The notes: generated by a model not told the origin, from the letters alone. A DNA stretch of 64,000 bases from CAZIKF01 sp964539825 (GCA_964539825.1 CAZIKF010000016.1:48930-112929); one strand, 5' to 3'; positions 31,939 through 41,988 are shown, counted from the first letter of the stretch. Numbers and translations are program-made.

Positions 31939-34485
31939 ATGAACGTTGAAGACAATCTGATCCGTGACCTGGCTCAATATCGATCACAGTTCATCAGTGA
32001 CCTGAACTACACCGTTGAACTCTCTTTCCACAAGGGAAGCACTTCTTATAAAGGCATTGCGGAAATCCACTTCAAACTAAGGGATGGGGCTGATGAAATC
32101 CCCATAGACTTTATAGGCTCAGAGATAGAAACTATTGAGATCAATGGCAGTCTTTTTGAGGACTATCGCTATGAATCATGGAAGATTCACATACCCACGG
32201 AGCAACTCGTTAAGGGAAATAACCTGATTCGAGTTTCTTATCAGAATCAGTTCGATACCAACGGCGTGGGACTCCACCGTTTTATGGAGAAAGAAACCCA
32301 GCTTGAATATATCTTCTCCGACCTGGAGCCATTTGAATGCCACAAGATATTCCCTTGTTTTGACCAGCCTGATCTAAAGGCTGAATTTCGTCTCAAGGTA
32401 AGAGCACCATGGGAATGGGAGGTCGCGTCCAATTCTCCCCTCTTAAGTCGTGAGGACCTCAAGGATAGAAGGCTCCATATTTTTCAGCCTACCAGAGCGA
32501 TCAGTACTTATCTCTTTGGTCTTGTAGCCGGTGATTTCCTGGTCAGAGATCAGGAAGGCTTCCGCTACCCTATGCGAATTTTGTACAGGGCCGCTATGGA
32601 GGATTACATTCCATTTGAAAAAATATTTGAATGGACTACTGGTGCCATGGATCATTTCGAGTCCTACCTGAAGGTTCCCTATCCTTTTGAAAAATATGAC
32701 CAGGTTTTCCTCCCCGAATATGATGGAGGGGCGATGGAGAATGCTGGACTGGTGACTTTTACCGAACGATATCTCAGTCGTTCCAAGCCTACGGCATCTG
32801 AAGTCTTTGAACTGGCTGGTACCGTGGTGCATGAACTGGCTCATATGTGGTTTGGCAACCTGGTTACCATGAAATGGTGGGACGGACTCTGGCTGAATGA
32901 GGCGTTTGCGACCTTCTTTGGATATGAAGTGCTTGGAAAGCTGGAATCTTTCCAGGAATGGGAATTGTATTTTACCCAGGATGTGAAGAACCGGGCTTTT
33001 CATCAGGATCAAGCCAGTACCACCCATCCCATTGTCGCTGACTGCGCGGATACCGATACAGCTTTTGCTAATTTTGACCCCATTACCTATGAAAAGGCAG
33101 CTGCTGTATTGAGACAGCTCATTTTTCGAATTGGTGAAGACTCCTTTAGAGCAGGTCTTCACGAATATCTGCTCAAGTATTCTTTTGGCGTCACTGAGCT
33201 CAGCGACTTTCTAAGCTCTATGCAGATCCATGCACCTATGGATCTTCATTCATGGTCCCGTGAGTGGCTTGAAACCGCTAATCTCAATACAGTCCGCCCT
33301 GAAGTTAGTGAGGTAAACGGACAGATCAGTTCCCTTGTATTACACCAGAGCGCACCGACAGAATTTCCCACATTACGAGAACACGGCACCAGGTTGGCCT
33401 TGTTTGAGGAAGTTCAAGTGAAAGACCGCAAAATCCTAAGAGCAACTCAGGTTTACGATGTTACCTACAGTGGCCCATCAACAAAGGTTGAAGGTCTGGA
33501 AGGTGTGAACTTCCCCCGCTTTTTGTTTTGCAACTATGGGGATCATGACTACGCAAAAAGTTATCTTGATCCCAAATCTCTTGAAGAACTTCACTCGATC
33601 TACCCGATGATAGAGGAGAGTCTCACTCGCCAATTGATCTGGAACAGTCTCACCAGCATGGTTCTCGATGCTCAATATTCTCCCTTAGAATGCATGAATC
33701 TTGGCTTAGAACTGGTCTCCGAGGAACCCGTAGACTCAATTGCCATCTATATTCTCAACACGGTTTCTAGATGCTTGTATCAGTTTCTACCCGATGAACT
33801 CTATCAGAAAGAATGCGCTAAGGTTTTTGAGCACTCCCAGGAGCAGCTAAAATCAACTGACCTTTCCTATGATCTCAAATGCAAGTGGTATTCAATCCTG
33901 CTTTCAAGCTGTGTGGAAATTAATCATTTCGAACTCCTGTCAAAAGATCTTCACCGCGGAATGGTTGGCACCCTGCACCTGGACAGGGACAGAAGATGGT
34001 CCGCGACCAAACTCCTTTCCTACGCACGCCATCCCGAGGCCAATCACTGGATCGAAGTTTGTTTTTCCAAAGATCCGGGAGACCTGGGTTTGAAATATGC
34101 CACTGAAGCAAGACTGGCCCTGGAACCTGATAAGGAGAGAGCTTTAGAGGAACTGCTGAAGAACAAGAACCTCTCAGCCGATCTATGCAGGGCGCATATG
34201 CGCGCGTTTTTTCACAGGCTGCAGAAGGCAGAATGTGAGAAGCTCGTACCAAAATATTTTGAGAATCTCAGCAGCGTATTTGGAAGCCGAGATCGAATTT
34301 TTTCAAGAGATTTTTCCGAGTACCTTTTCCCCTCTAGTTTTCCTAAGACTGCTGCGCGGCAGACCCATGAGATGCTGGATTCCAATCCAGGATTACCCTA
34401 TTTGCTGCGAAGATCCCTAAGAGAGAATCTAGATGAAGTAGAGAGAGTGCTCAGGATTCAAAAACAGTTCTTTCTTAAGTTATGA
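31939..34485 (+). CDS. pepN: Aminopeptidase N (M1 zinc metallopeptidase)
   Basis: 848 aa. The N-terminal beta domain (1-190) is followed by the catalytic domain with GGAMENAG (about 264-271, exopeptidase motif) and HELAHMWFGN (about 297), plus the downstream Glu in WLNEAFATFF 18 residues on. The C-terminal half is an ERAP1-like helical domain. Removes N-terminal residues from peptides in the cytoplasm; no signal peptide. Start ATG 31939 is preceded by GTTGGAG. No signs of truncation. Confidence 0.94.
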   Translation: MNVEDNLIRDLAQYRSQFISDLNYTVELSFHKGSTSYKGIAEIHFKLRDGADEIPIDFIGSEIETIEINGSLFEDYRYESWKIHIPTEQLVKGNNLIRVSYQNQFDTNGVGLHRFMEKETQLEYIFSDLEPFECHKIFPCFDQPDLKAEFRLKVRAPWEWEVASNSPLLSREDLKDRRLHIFQPTRAISTYLFGLVAGDFLVRDQEGFRYPMRILYRAAMEDYIPFEKIFEWTTGAMDHFESYLKVPYPFEKYDQVFLPEYDGGAMENAGLVTFTERYLSRSKPTASEVFELAGTVVHELAHMWFGNLVTMKWWDGLWLNEAFATFFGYEVLGKLESFQEWELYFTQDVKNRAFHQDQASTTHPIVADCADTDTAFANFDPITYEKAAAVLRQLIFRIGEDSFRAGLHEYLLKYSFGVTELSDFLSSMQIHAPMDLHSWSREWLETANLNTVRPEVSEVNGQISSLVLHQSAPTEFPTLREHGTRLALFEEVQVKDRKILRATQVYDVTYSGPSTKVEGLEGVNFPRFLFCNYGDHDYAKSYLDPKSLEELHSIYPMIEESLTRQLIWNSLTSMVLDAQYSPLECMNLGLELVSEEPVDSIAIYILNTVSRCLYQFLPDELYQKECAKVFEHSQEQLKSTDLSYDLKCKWYSILLSSCVEINHFELLSKDLHRGMVGTLHLDRDRRWSATKLLSYARHPEANHWIEVCFSKDPGDLGLKYATEARLALEPDKERALEELLKNKNLSADLCRAHMRAFFHRLQKAECEKLVPKYFENLSSVFGSRDRIFSRDFSEYLFPSSFPKTAARQTHEMLDSNPGLPYLLRRSLRENLDEVERVLRIQKQFFLKL

Positions 34486-34582
34486 ACCATGGTTAACAGA
34501 GGAATCCATGCAATAATTTCTTTGACTCAGGCTCCCTTCTCATCTCAGTTCCTGCAGTCTGCATGTGCTAAACTGCTCCCTC

Positions 34583-35383
34583 ATGAAAATCCCCAGACAC
34601 GGTCTTTCCCTCAGGCTCCTTTTGATTGGTGCTGTCTGGATTCTTAGCGGTGGATGCTCTCTTTTTGAGGTAGAAAAGCCAGATAAGTATCTAGAGGGGG
34701 AGGTTCTCAGATTCTTTGGCTCTTTGAAAGAGAAGGTCATCCATGATACCTACTTGAGTACCCATCCTCAGTTTCGGGAAAAAACTTCCTTACGGGATTT
34801 CTCCTGGTTGAACAAAGTCTATGGTCTCAATCAGCACCAGGGCTTTACCACCGAATCCATTCGCTACCAGAAAAAACTCGCCGAGGTCAGCGGCATTCTC
34901 GATCTCTCTGATGGGTCCCCGCTGCCTGTCTCCCTTCGATTGATTCCGATCAAAGCGCCGGCTGAATGGAAAATCATTCATCTCTCTTTTGATTTACGAA
35001 AATATGTGGAATCACAAGGTATGGTGGAACCTGGACTCACCGAGATGAATTCTATTGCAAGACGTTCGTTGACCTTGTTTCAGGACTCTATTCGACGATA
35101 CCAAATGGACTCCTTCTACCAACCTATCTCAAGAATATGGAAGGCCAGCATTACCCTGCAGGAAATGAATGACCACTATGCCCGATACATGCGTGATCCT
35201 TTTCTCTCTGAAGATTTCTCCGATGGAAACCTTGTTCTCCAAGCATCCTCCGGTGTCCGTGAAGATGGAATTCTCAATTTAAAGGGAAGAGTGGTTTCTA
35301 ATCTCAATCTGATTTTTGATTCTGACTATTTTTTCGAAAATGGAAGGTGGAATCTGATACGATTCGAAATCGAGTTGGAATGA
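34583..35383 (+). CDS. Lipoprotein of unknown function
   Basis: 266 aa from ATG 34583. The signal peptide ends in the lipobox LSGGC (Cys near residue 25), so it is lipid-anchored. The mature protein is mixed alpha/beta with repeated pairs of SITL/FEIELE-type strands and no enzyme motif. Its stop codon overlaps the start of the HEAT-repeat membrane protein (ATGA at 35380-35383), which points to a joint function at the envelope. No family recognised. Confidence 0.75.
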   Translation: MKIPRHGLSLRLLLIGAVWILSGGCSLFEVEKPDKYLEGEVLRFFGSLKEKVIHDTYLSTHPQFREKTSLRDFSWLNKVYGLNQHQGFTTESIRYQKKLAEVSGILDLSDGSPLPVSLRLIPIKAPAEWKIIHLSFDLRKYVESQGMVEPGLTEMNSIARRSLTLFQDSIRRYQMDSFYQPISRIWKASITLQEMNDHYARYMRDPFLSEDFSDGNLVLQASSGVREDGILNLKGRVVSNLNLIFDSDYFFENGRWNLIRFEIELE

Positions 35384-37992
35384 TAAAAGAGCAAAACAAT
35401 TCAGACACCAAATCACAGTTGGTAAATCTCGAAGAGGTCCTGGCAAATCTCCAGCACCCGGATTCAGATGTTCGTCTTCGCGCGGTCAGAGATCTGATTT
35501 CCATGCAGGATGGTTCTACCGTTGAGAGGTTGAATCAACTGCTTGAAACAGAAACCGATGTGCAGATTTGCTATGAAATCCGAAAAGGGATTGGAATTCT
35601 CAGGCAGGCTGCCTCTTCAGGTCAGAGTCCTTCGCCCCCTGATTTTTCCAAGAATCTAAAAAAGGTTCAAAGTGCTCTTGAGGGTGATGAGGAAGAGAGA
35701 TGTAACAGGGCCTTTCGTTACATTGTTCAGTATCGATTGAAACAATTTCTTCCAACCCTCGAGGAACACTGCCAAAAAAAGCCATCCTCCTATCGAAAGG
35801 GACTCCTGATTCGACTTATGGTTTCCCTGGGAGGAGAGCTTTATTTTCAGTCCCTCGTCTCGTTTCTCAATGATGAGGACCCCCGTGTGATTTCCACTGC
35901 TATTGAGGCTCTGGAAGGAATTGGGAATACTAAAGCGCTAGGATTCATCGCGCAATTTGTGACCCATGCCAATAATCGAGTACAGGCCACAGCCATGAAG
36001 GCTCTTTATAACCTTGGGGACCAAAGTGCCTTAAAGCTGTTTAGAAAAATGGTTGCATCGCCGCATGTGGCATACCGCAATTCCGCAGCTTATGCCCTTA
36101 AGGAAATGAAGATACCCGATAGTATTCCCTTGCTTAAGCTCTTGTTTCAAGACGAGGATCAAAGTGTAAAGGATAAAGGACGGGAGGGGCTAACTCACCT
36201 CAGGGAAGTGGGGAATGAGGAAGCCAAGAAAATCCTGGAAGATGCTCCGGAATCCGAATTAGAAGACTCCCACGATTCTCCTGACTCCATGACTACTCCT
36301 GAACTGATGGACTGGATTCGAGACTGTCTTGATCCCAACGATCCCTCTATTGTTCAGAAACTGGTTCTAAAACTGGATTCGGAAACAGATGAAAGACTGG
36401 TCGCCTCCCTAATTATGGCACTGGCAAGGCTAGGGGACCCGGAACAGTACCAGAGACTTCTCCCTTTCCTGCAAAGCGATGTTGACCGCGTTCGGGCAAA
36501 TGCTGTCGAGGGTCTGGGAATCCTGCTGAACAAGGTGGATAAAAAGACCCTGATTCCATCTCTTGAAGACGTAAATAACCGTGTTGTTGGAAATGCGATC
36601 ATTGCCCTGATTCATGACTACCCCAAGCAGGCAGTTCAAGGATTAGAAGGATTATCACAAAGCTCTACTTTGAATGAACAACTGACCGCTGTTTATTGTA
36701 TTGGCGCGATCGGCGAAGATGAACTCTTGAGATATAGTGAATTTCTGCTTGAGTCTCCCTTCACGGAAGTTCGCGAAAAAATGGTTAAGGTTCTCGAAGA
36801 CCTCTCCCAGGACAGCGCGACTGCGCTAAGGATGGTCAAAGCCTGGCAGCTTCGAATCGCAAGTTTCGAGCCTGGTGATTCTGAGCGGGAGACCAGGTCA
36901 TCTCCTGATGACACCCAATCTACTCAGAAGGAGCAGGAGCCTCAGGAGGTTGTTTCCGCAACATCCCATGAAAGCGTAGCCGTCGAGGCTCAACTTCCAT
37001 CTGAAGAGGAAGTTCATGAATCCCCTGCACCAACTCAGCCTGAGGCGGTGGCCGAGGAGATCTCACCAGATGAGAAAGAAGCAAAACCTACTAAAAGACG
37101 ATTATTCAGAGGCAGAAAGGCTAGTGTCGTTGAACCAGATGGGCAAAGGGAGAGTTCCGAGGATGAGTTGTCAGCCGATTTTTTCATTCCAGAGAGTCCC
37201 CTGGAGCGTTTCTCGGCGGCCGGCTTTTTCATAATCCTGGCATTTATGGGTCTAACAAACCTTTGTTCGGCGCTGATTCAAGATCGGTTCACCTTTCACA
37301 GAATTTTCAGCATGCCCCTGCATACTCTCCTGGTAAATGAGGTTTTTTATTCCGCTTTCTTTATCGTGATTATTCCAGCATTTGCCGCCTGGTTTTTGGC
37401 GGTGCACAAATTCCGTTACCTGAGGGAGCCCTTTCTTCTGAGTTTTCTCATCGGAGTTTTCCTGCATCAGTATGTGCAAATTGTGGACACGATGAATGTA
37501 GAAATCGCTCCCTTTCTTAGTTTCTTATCCCATTATAGCGCTACCTATTATATGGATGAATACTCAGGAAATTCCCGCTGGGCAATTCAAATCCTAAATC
37601 TGCCCTGGCTTCTATTTCCCGTCGCAATTGAGGGCCTGGTGCGCCTCAGTGGATTCAGGCGCGGCCTGGTTGGCATACTCTTCTTTTTTCTGATCCTATC
37701 TACGATCTGGCTCATCTTTTTGGATCGTTTTGCATCCGAGGAAATCACTCGCACAAAAGTACAAACACGACTCAATCATCTTCGCTATCAACGCGAAGAG
37801 GTAGAAGGACTTCTATCCCAGGGTCGTCTGGAAATTCTCTCGCTGCAAGCCAGAAGAATCAAAGCTCTCACCAAAGAACAGAGCCGCTATCTCTCGGGTA
37901 AATTACAACGGCTAAAATCAGTAACTTTGCGACATGAAAAGCTTCTGCTGAATTTGAAGCAGAGAATTCTACGTATTGAGGATCAACCCTGA
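35380..37992 (+). CDS. HEAT-repeat protein fused to a multi-pass membrane domain
   Basis: 870 aa. Start taken at ATG 35380, overlapping the lipoprotein stop; the earlier in-frame start at 35347 lies inside that gene. Residues ~15-490 are HEAT/PBS-lyase-like repeats, e.g. NLQHPDSDVRLRAVRDLIS, DEDPRVISTAIEALEGIG and SDVDRVRANAVEGLGIL. Residues ~505-600 are a disordered acidic, Ser/Pro/Glu-rich linker. About five transmembrane helices follow (614-785), then a basic coiled-coil tail. A cytoplasmic repeat scaffold tied to the inner membrane is likely. The last gene of the window has the same repeat style (DDRVRANSIEAI). Function unknown. Confidence 0.8.
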   Translation: MIKEQNNSDTKSQLVNLEEVLANLQHPDSDVRLRAVRDLISMQDGSTVERLNQLLETETDVQICYEIRKGIGILRQAASSGQSPSPPDFSKNLKKVQSALEGDEEERCNRAFRYIVQYRLKQFLPTLEEHCQKKPSSYRKGLLIRLMVSLGGELYFQSLVSFLNDEDPRVISTAIEALEGIGNTKALGFIAQFVTHANNRVQATAMKALYNLGDQSALKLFRKMVASPHVAYRNSAAYALKEMKIPDSIPLLKLLFQDEDQSVKDKGREGLTHLREVGNEEAKKILEDAPESELEDSHDSPDSMTTPELMDWIRDCLDPNDPSIVQKLVLKLDSETDERLVASLIMALARLGDPEQYQRLLPFLQSDVDRVRANAVEGLGILLNKVDKKTLIPSLEDVNNRVVGNAIIALIHDYPKQAVQGLEGLSQSSTLNEQLTAVYCIGAIGEDELLRYSEFLLESPFTEVREKMVKVLEDLSQDSATALRMVKAWQLRIASFEPGDSERETRSSPDDTQSTQKEQEPQEVVSATSHESVAVEAQLPSEEEVHESPAPTQPEAVAEEISPDEKEAKPTKRRLFRGRKASVVEPDGQRESSEDELSADFFIPESPLERFSAAGFFIILAFMGLTNLCSALIQDRFTFHRIFSMPLHTLLVNEVFYSAFFIVIIPAFAAWFLAVHKFRYLREPFLLSFLIGVFLHQYVQIVDTMNVEIAPFLSFLSHYSATYYMDEYSGNSRWAIQILNLPWLLFPVAIEGLVRLSGFRRGLVGILFFFLILSTIWLIFLDRFASEEITRTKVQTRLNHLRYQREEVEGLLSQGRLEILSLQARRIKALTKEQSRYLSGKLQRLKSVTLRHEKLLLNLKQRILRIEDQP

Positions 37993-38010
37993 AGCCTCGT
38001 AGGAGTGTTC

Positions 38011-39366
38011 ATGTCCAAGAATCGATGGGAAGAACTGTTATGTAGCCAACGACTGGGACTCCGGATCGAAGATCTCGATTTTCGTACCGAGTTTCAAAGG
38101 GACTACGATCGTGTAATTTTCTCCTCCTCCTTTCGCCGTCTCCAGGATAAAACCCAGGTATTTCCCCTCGCGCGCAATGACTATGTGCGAACAAGATTGA
38201 CCCATAGTTTAGAAGTCTCATGCGTGGGCAGGTCCATGGGGATGTTTATTGGACCTCATCTATGCGCGAAATGGAATTTGAATCCCATCACAACCTATTC
38301 AATAGCTGATATAATCGCCGCTGCCTGTGTAGCTCATGATATTGGTAATCCTCCCTTTGGACACTCCGGCGAGGATTCTATCCGCACCTGGTTTTCCAGA
38401 TCTGAGAATTCTCAATATCTCCAGGGTCTGAGTACGATGCAGCAGGCTGAGTTCCTATCCTTTGAAGGGAACGCCCAGGGTTTTAGAATTCTTACCAAAC
38501 TCCAGCGTCATCGTAAGAGTGATGAGGAAACCGGGGGTCTCCAGCTCACCATGGCCACCCTGGGGGCATCCTTGAAATATCCACGCCGAGCACTGCTTTC
38601 CAAACAGGATAAAAAAAGAGTGAGTCAGAAAAAATTTCAATTCTGTGAATCCGAAGAAAGTGCCTTTCTCCAGGTAGTTAAGACGCTGGGCCTGAAGGAA
38701 ACCCTGAAAGGTGAAGCATGGTCAAGACATCCCCTGGTCTACCTTGTGGAAGCCGCTGATGATGTCAGTTATACCATTGCGGACTTCCAAGATGGTTTTA
38801 GACTGGGACATGTTAGCTGGGACGTCATATTCAGTTATTTTGAGCGTATCCTGGGAGTTGGTTCGAACTCCGCTCTTAAGGAAAGTCTTAGGATGCGCGA
38901 AGCCAAGGATCGTGTCGAATACCTGGGGGGAAAAGTGATCGGCCACCTGGTAAAGGAAATTTGTTCCACCTTTCTTGAAAATGAAGAGAAGATTTTAGAG
39001 GGCTCTTTTGATCAGCCTCTGATTTCACAGATCGATTCAAAGGGCGTCCTTCAGGAGATGATGGATTTCGCTCACCGTGAAATTTATTCCGCTCCGGAAG
39101 TTATCAATATTAAGGTAGCTGGATTTGAAGCCATACAAGGTCTTCTAGATGCTTTTGTACCCGCCATATGCTTAGACAAGAATGGATCCGAGCGGGAACG
39201 TTTCGCCCTCTTTAAACAGCTGATACCACGGCAGTTTCTGGAGGAGGAAGAACAGTCAGAGCCCCGTACCTACCAGCAACTGCAGCAGGTCACCGACTAT
39301 ATTTCAGGAATGACCGACTCTTACGCAATATCCCTATTTAGAAGATTGAAAGGCATTGAGATTTGA
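38011..39366 (+). CDS. dgt: dGTP triphosphohydrolase (dGTPase)
   Basis: 451 aa. HD-domain enzyme that splits dGTP (or other dNTPs) into nucleoside and triphosphate. Start ATG 38011 with AGGAG 5 nt upstream. Motifs: FRRLQDKTQVF (about 41), RLTHSLEVS (first His, about 66), AHDIGNPPFGHSGE (HD pair, about 112) and AADDVSYTIADFQDG (about 250, last Asp). Type matches the 450-aa dGTPase-like group. Follows the HEAT membrane protein by 18 bp and may be cotranscribed with it. Confidence 0.92.
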   Translation: MSKNRWEELLCSQRLGLRIEDLDFRTEFQRDYDRVIFSSSFRRLQDKTQVFPLARNDYVRTRLTHSLEVSCVGRSMGMFIGPHLCAKWNLNPITTYSIADIIAAACVAHDIGNPPFGHSGEDSIRTWFSRSENSQYLQGLSTMQQAEFLSFEGNAQGFRILTKLQRHRKSDEETGGLQLTMATLGASLKYPRRALLSKQDKKRVSQKKFQFCESEESAFLQVVKTLGLKETLKGEAWSRHPLVYLVEAADDVSYTIADFQDGFRLGHVSWDVIFSYFERILGVGSNSALKESLRMREAKDRVEYLGGKVIGHLVKEICSTFLENEEKILEGSFDQPLISQIDSKGVLQEMMDFAHREIYSAPEVINIKVAGFEAIQGLLDAFVPAICLDKNGSERERFALFKQLIPRQFLEEEEQSEPRTYQQLQQVTDYISGMTDSYAISLFRRLKGIEI

Positions 39367-39397
39367 GCTTTGCTCAAATCTTGAAAAGTCAGCCATC

Positions 39398-40411
39398 CTA
39401 AACAGCTACTTTTTCCTGGCGGCTTTTTAGAAAAGTGTAGAGATTTACGTGACTGGCGAGAGAAGCGGCAACTTCTCGAATACTAGACATATCCCTATAG
39501 GTAAAACCGCCCTCCTTATTCAAGACTTGTAAAACGCCACTCACCCGATCACCCTTGAGAATAGGAGTCACTAGTACGGATTCGGTTTTATACCCGGTCT
39601 TATGATCAAGCCTGGGATCAAAGTGTTTCTCATTGTAAGGGTCATTCGAAAAGAAGGTTTTGCGAATGGAAAAACACCTTCCCGCAAGCCCATCCCCGGG
39701 TTTGAGAGTAACGTTTATTACTGATAAGCCCTCCCCATGAATGAGGTGAAGTTCCTGGGTTGATTCTCCGTACACCCACATACTAGTTCTCTCCGCATCA
39801 AGCAGCCTGGAAATGATCGGAAAACTCTTGACCAGGAAACCTTGCTCGTATTCTGGGTCCACATCTTGAAGCAGATTAAGTAAAGAACTCCGAGTCTCCA
39901 TGAGATCGAGCCCTCCCCGCAAAATATCCACCTCTAACTGAAGTAATCTTGGAACCAATAACGAGTGAAGGGAATTGAGAATACGCTGATCCATCTTTGT
40001 GTCTGTACCCAAAAGAACGAAGCCCAGGTATCTTGAACAATGAACTACGCGTATTCCCACACATGATTTTGGTAGGGAAATCATGGGGTAACCGTAGGCG
40101 GAGAGCATCGCAAGAAGCCTGTCTGAATTAAGTGAGGATGAATTTTTTTCCTCCGCCAGAAGAGCTTCCAGATGTTCGCAGGGAATAGGGTCCGTGGCAA
40201 AATCGGCCGGGGATGCCTCGCCCCAGAAAAGATCCATGGGATAAAGCAGTCCTTCATGGAAGCGATAGATACCAAAAACAGAGACATCTAATATCGCTCT
40301 CAATGAGTAACAGAGATCCACAAAATCATCTTCGGAGGAATAGGACTCATCAGGCCTCATGGGAATGGCCATGAGATGATCCAGTAACTGAGCTAAAACC
40401 TCTTTACTCAT
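39398..40411 (-). CDS. GAF-domain protein
   Basis: 337 aa. A poorly conserved sensor-like region (30-150) is followed by a clear GAF domain (about 180-325) with ERTSMWVYGESTQELHLIHGEG, LKPGDGLAGRCFSIRKTFF, NDPYNEKHFDPRLDHKTGYKT-type sequence and GVLQVLNK. No output domain. Start overlaps the upstream REC-kinase by 4 bp, so the two act together, probably as ligand sensor and kinase. Ligand unknown. Confidence 0.82.
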   Translation of the reverse strand: MSKEVLAQLLDHLMAIPMRPDESYSSEDDFVDLCYSLRAILDVSVFGIYRFHEGLLYPMDLFWGEASPADFATDPIPCEHLEALLAEEKNSSSLNSDRLLAMLSAYGYPMISLPKSCVGIRVVHCSRYLGFVLLGTDTKMDQRILNSLHSLLVPRLLQLEVDILRGGLDLMETRSSLLNLLQDVDPEYEQGFLVKSFPIISRLLDAERTSMWVYGESTQELHLIHGEGLSVINVTLKPGDGLAGRCFSIRKTFFSNDPYNEKHFDPRLDHKTGYKTESVLVTPILKGDRVSGVLQVLNKEGGFTYRDMSSIREVAASLASHVNLYTFLKSRQEKVAV

Positions 40412-41787
40412 AATTTTCCGCCCTCTTCCAAACCACAGTCTCCTTTAACGCCCGTCTGTATCTTCGCATTTTCTCCCCTTTTGTGCACTATGGGAAGAAA
40501 AATCTCGAATGTTGCTCCGGACCCGTATTCACTTCTGGCTATGATTTGACCTCCATGCGCACTAATAATTTGAAAGGATACGCTAAGTCCAAGACCAGTC
40601 CCAGTCTCTTTGGAAGTAAAGAACGGATCAAATATCTTCGGGAGGATCTCCCCTGGTATTCCCTGCCCCGTATCACTTATGGATACTTTCCAGCGTGAAT
40701 CTCCATCTCTCTTAACCAACTCCATCTCAACACAAATGGTTCCTTTTTCCTTCATAGCTTCTTTGGAATTCAGAAAAAGATTCATCAACACCTGGCGAAT
40801 CTGGATGGAGTCACCGAGGACCCAGAAGGGTTGTGCTGGAACCTCAAACTTGATTTTCACTCTTTTTGAAAAGGTACGTCGGCACAGATTTACGACACTT
40901 TCTACCGAAGAGCGCAGATCTATCTTCGCTACCTTGTCCGTTGAATTTCTGGAGAGATTGAGTAGACATTTCACCAGCTCATCCCCCTGAAAGATGCAGG
41001 ATTTCATAAGCTCGATCTTCTTTTTAAGTTGATCTCTTGGCACTACGGAATTTTGTGAATAGATTTCCAACAAATCCGTAGCGGCTGACAGAATCCCAAG
41101 CAGATTTCCGAAATCGTGAGTAATTCCACCGGCCAGCATTCCTACTCCCTCCATTTTTTGAGCTTGGATCAGTTGATTTTGGGCCTCCCTGCGAAGTTCC
41201 TGCTCTTCAAGTAGATTTTGATAGGCACTCTCAACTTCTCTATGGCTCATCTGCAGAGATTCATAACGCTCTTTTGCCTCTTTTCGAAGCTTCCATTTCG
41301 TTGTCAGGGCCAGGGCGGCCTGCCGAACTTCAATGGACTCGAAAGGCTTTTTGAGGACGAGATATTGATCTGAAGCGCCAAGGGCGGCAAGAATTTCCTC
41401 CCAGTCATAATCTGAATATGCCGTGCAAATTACAGCCTCAAGCGCTGGTTCTAATTCCCAGATTCGGATCAGAGTCTCAATTCCATCCCAGCCCGGCGGC
41501 ATTCTTACATCCATAAATACCAACCAGTAAGGCCTGTCAGCGGATCTCGCGGAGCGCACCTTTTCCAGACCTTCCTCTCCCTGAAAAGCAAAGTCAATCT
41601 CGTAATCCGTGTGCAGGAGTTTGTGACTCTTGATCTCTGATCTTTTGGTACCAAAAACCGCCCTGGAAAGGGTCTCAATTTTCCTGACAGAAGGAGATAC
41701 CTGCGGTAAGAGGATTTCCTGAAAATCCTCGTGAATAGAGGCATTATCATCAACAACGAGAATGCGAGGCTTCAGACCTGACAACAT
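40408..41787 (-). CDS. Hybrid receiver-histidine kinase
   Basis: 459 aa, cytoplasmic. N-terminal receiver with acidic D13-D14, phosphoacceptor D93 (FMDVRMPP) and K146. It contains an unusual insert of about 40 residues (35-70) between the first strand region and the next helix. A coiled coil (165-210) leads to the kinase: H224 in GGITHDFGNLL, N-box NLFLNSKEAM (about 335), G1 DTGQGIP and G2 GTGLGLSVSF. Receives phosphate at its receiver and autophosphorylates. Paired with the GAF protein downstream; structured repeat copy 4 lies upstream. Confidence 0.9.
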   Translation of the reverse strand: MLSGLKPRILVVDDNASIHEDFQEILLPQVSPSVRKIETLSRAVFGTKRSEIKSHKLLHTDYEIDFAFQGEEGLEKVRSARSADRPYWLVFMDVRMPPGWDGIETLIRIWELEPALEAVICTAYSDYDWEEILAALGASDQYLVLKKPFESIEVRQAALALTTKWKLRKEAKERYESLQMSHREVESAYQNLLEEQELRREAQNQLIQAQKMEGVGMLAGGITHDFGNLLGILSAATDLLEIYSQNSVVPRDQLKKKIELMKSCIFQGDELVKCLLNLSRNSTDKVAKIDLRSSVESVVNLCRRTFSKRVKIKFEVPAQPFWVLGDSIQIRQVLMNLFLNSKEAMKEKGTICVEMELVKRDGDSRWKVSISDTGQGIPGEILPKIFDPFFTSKETGTGLGLSVSFQIISAHGGQIIARSEYGSGATFEIFLPIVHKRGENAKIQTGVKGDCGLEEGGKL

Positions 41788-41819
41788 TTTTTATTCCTCA
41801 AAGGAGGGCCCCGCTATTT

Positions 41820-41930
41820 TATACCGTAATGCAAGTGGTTAGACACTTGTAGGTTCATACTCAATAAGGCGCAATCGCGGTTGAGTTCAGGAATTGTGAG
41901 CTTCCATTTTCTTCGGGAATCCAAACACTA
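41820..41930 (+). ncRNA. Structured repeat element, copy 4
   Basis: Plus strand: -10-like TATACC (41820-41825), hairpin A CAAGTG 41832-41837 / CACTTG 41844-41849, core AGGTTCAT 41851-41858, hairpin B ACTCAA 41859-41864 / TTGAGT 41881-41886, hairpin C GGAA 41890-41893 / TTCC 41902-41905, then CGGGAATCC 41914-41922 as in copy 1. Lies between two minus-strand signalling genes and is antisense to both transcripts, so it is not their leader. Confidence 0.55.
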
Positions 41931-41988
41931 TCCTTCCTTTAGAGTATACACCAGAAAGAATTTAGAGAGACTCGTCAGCTGCCTCCTT

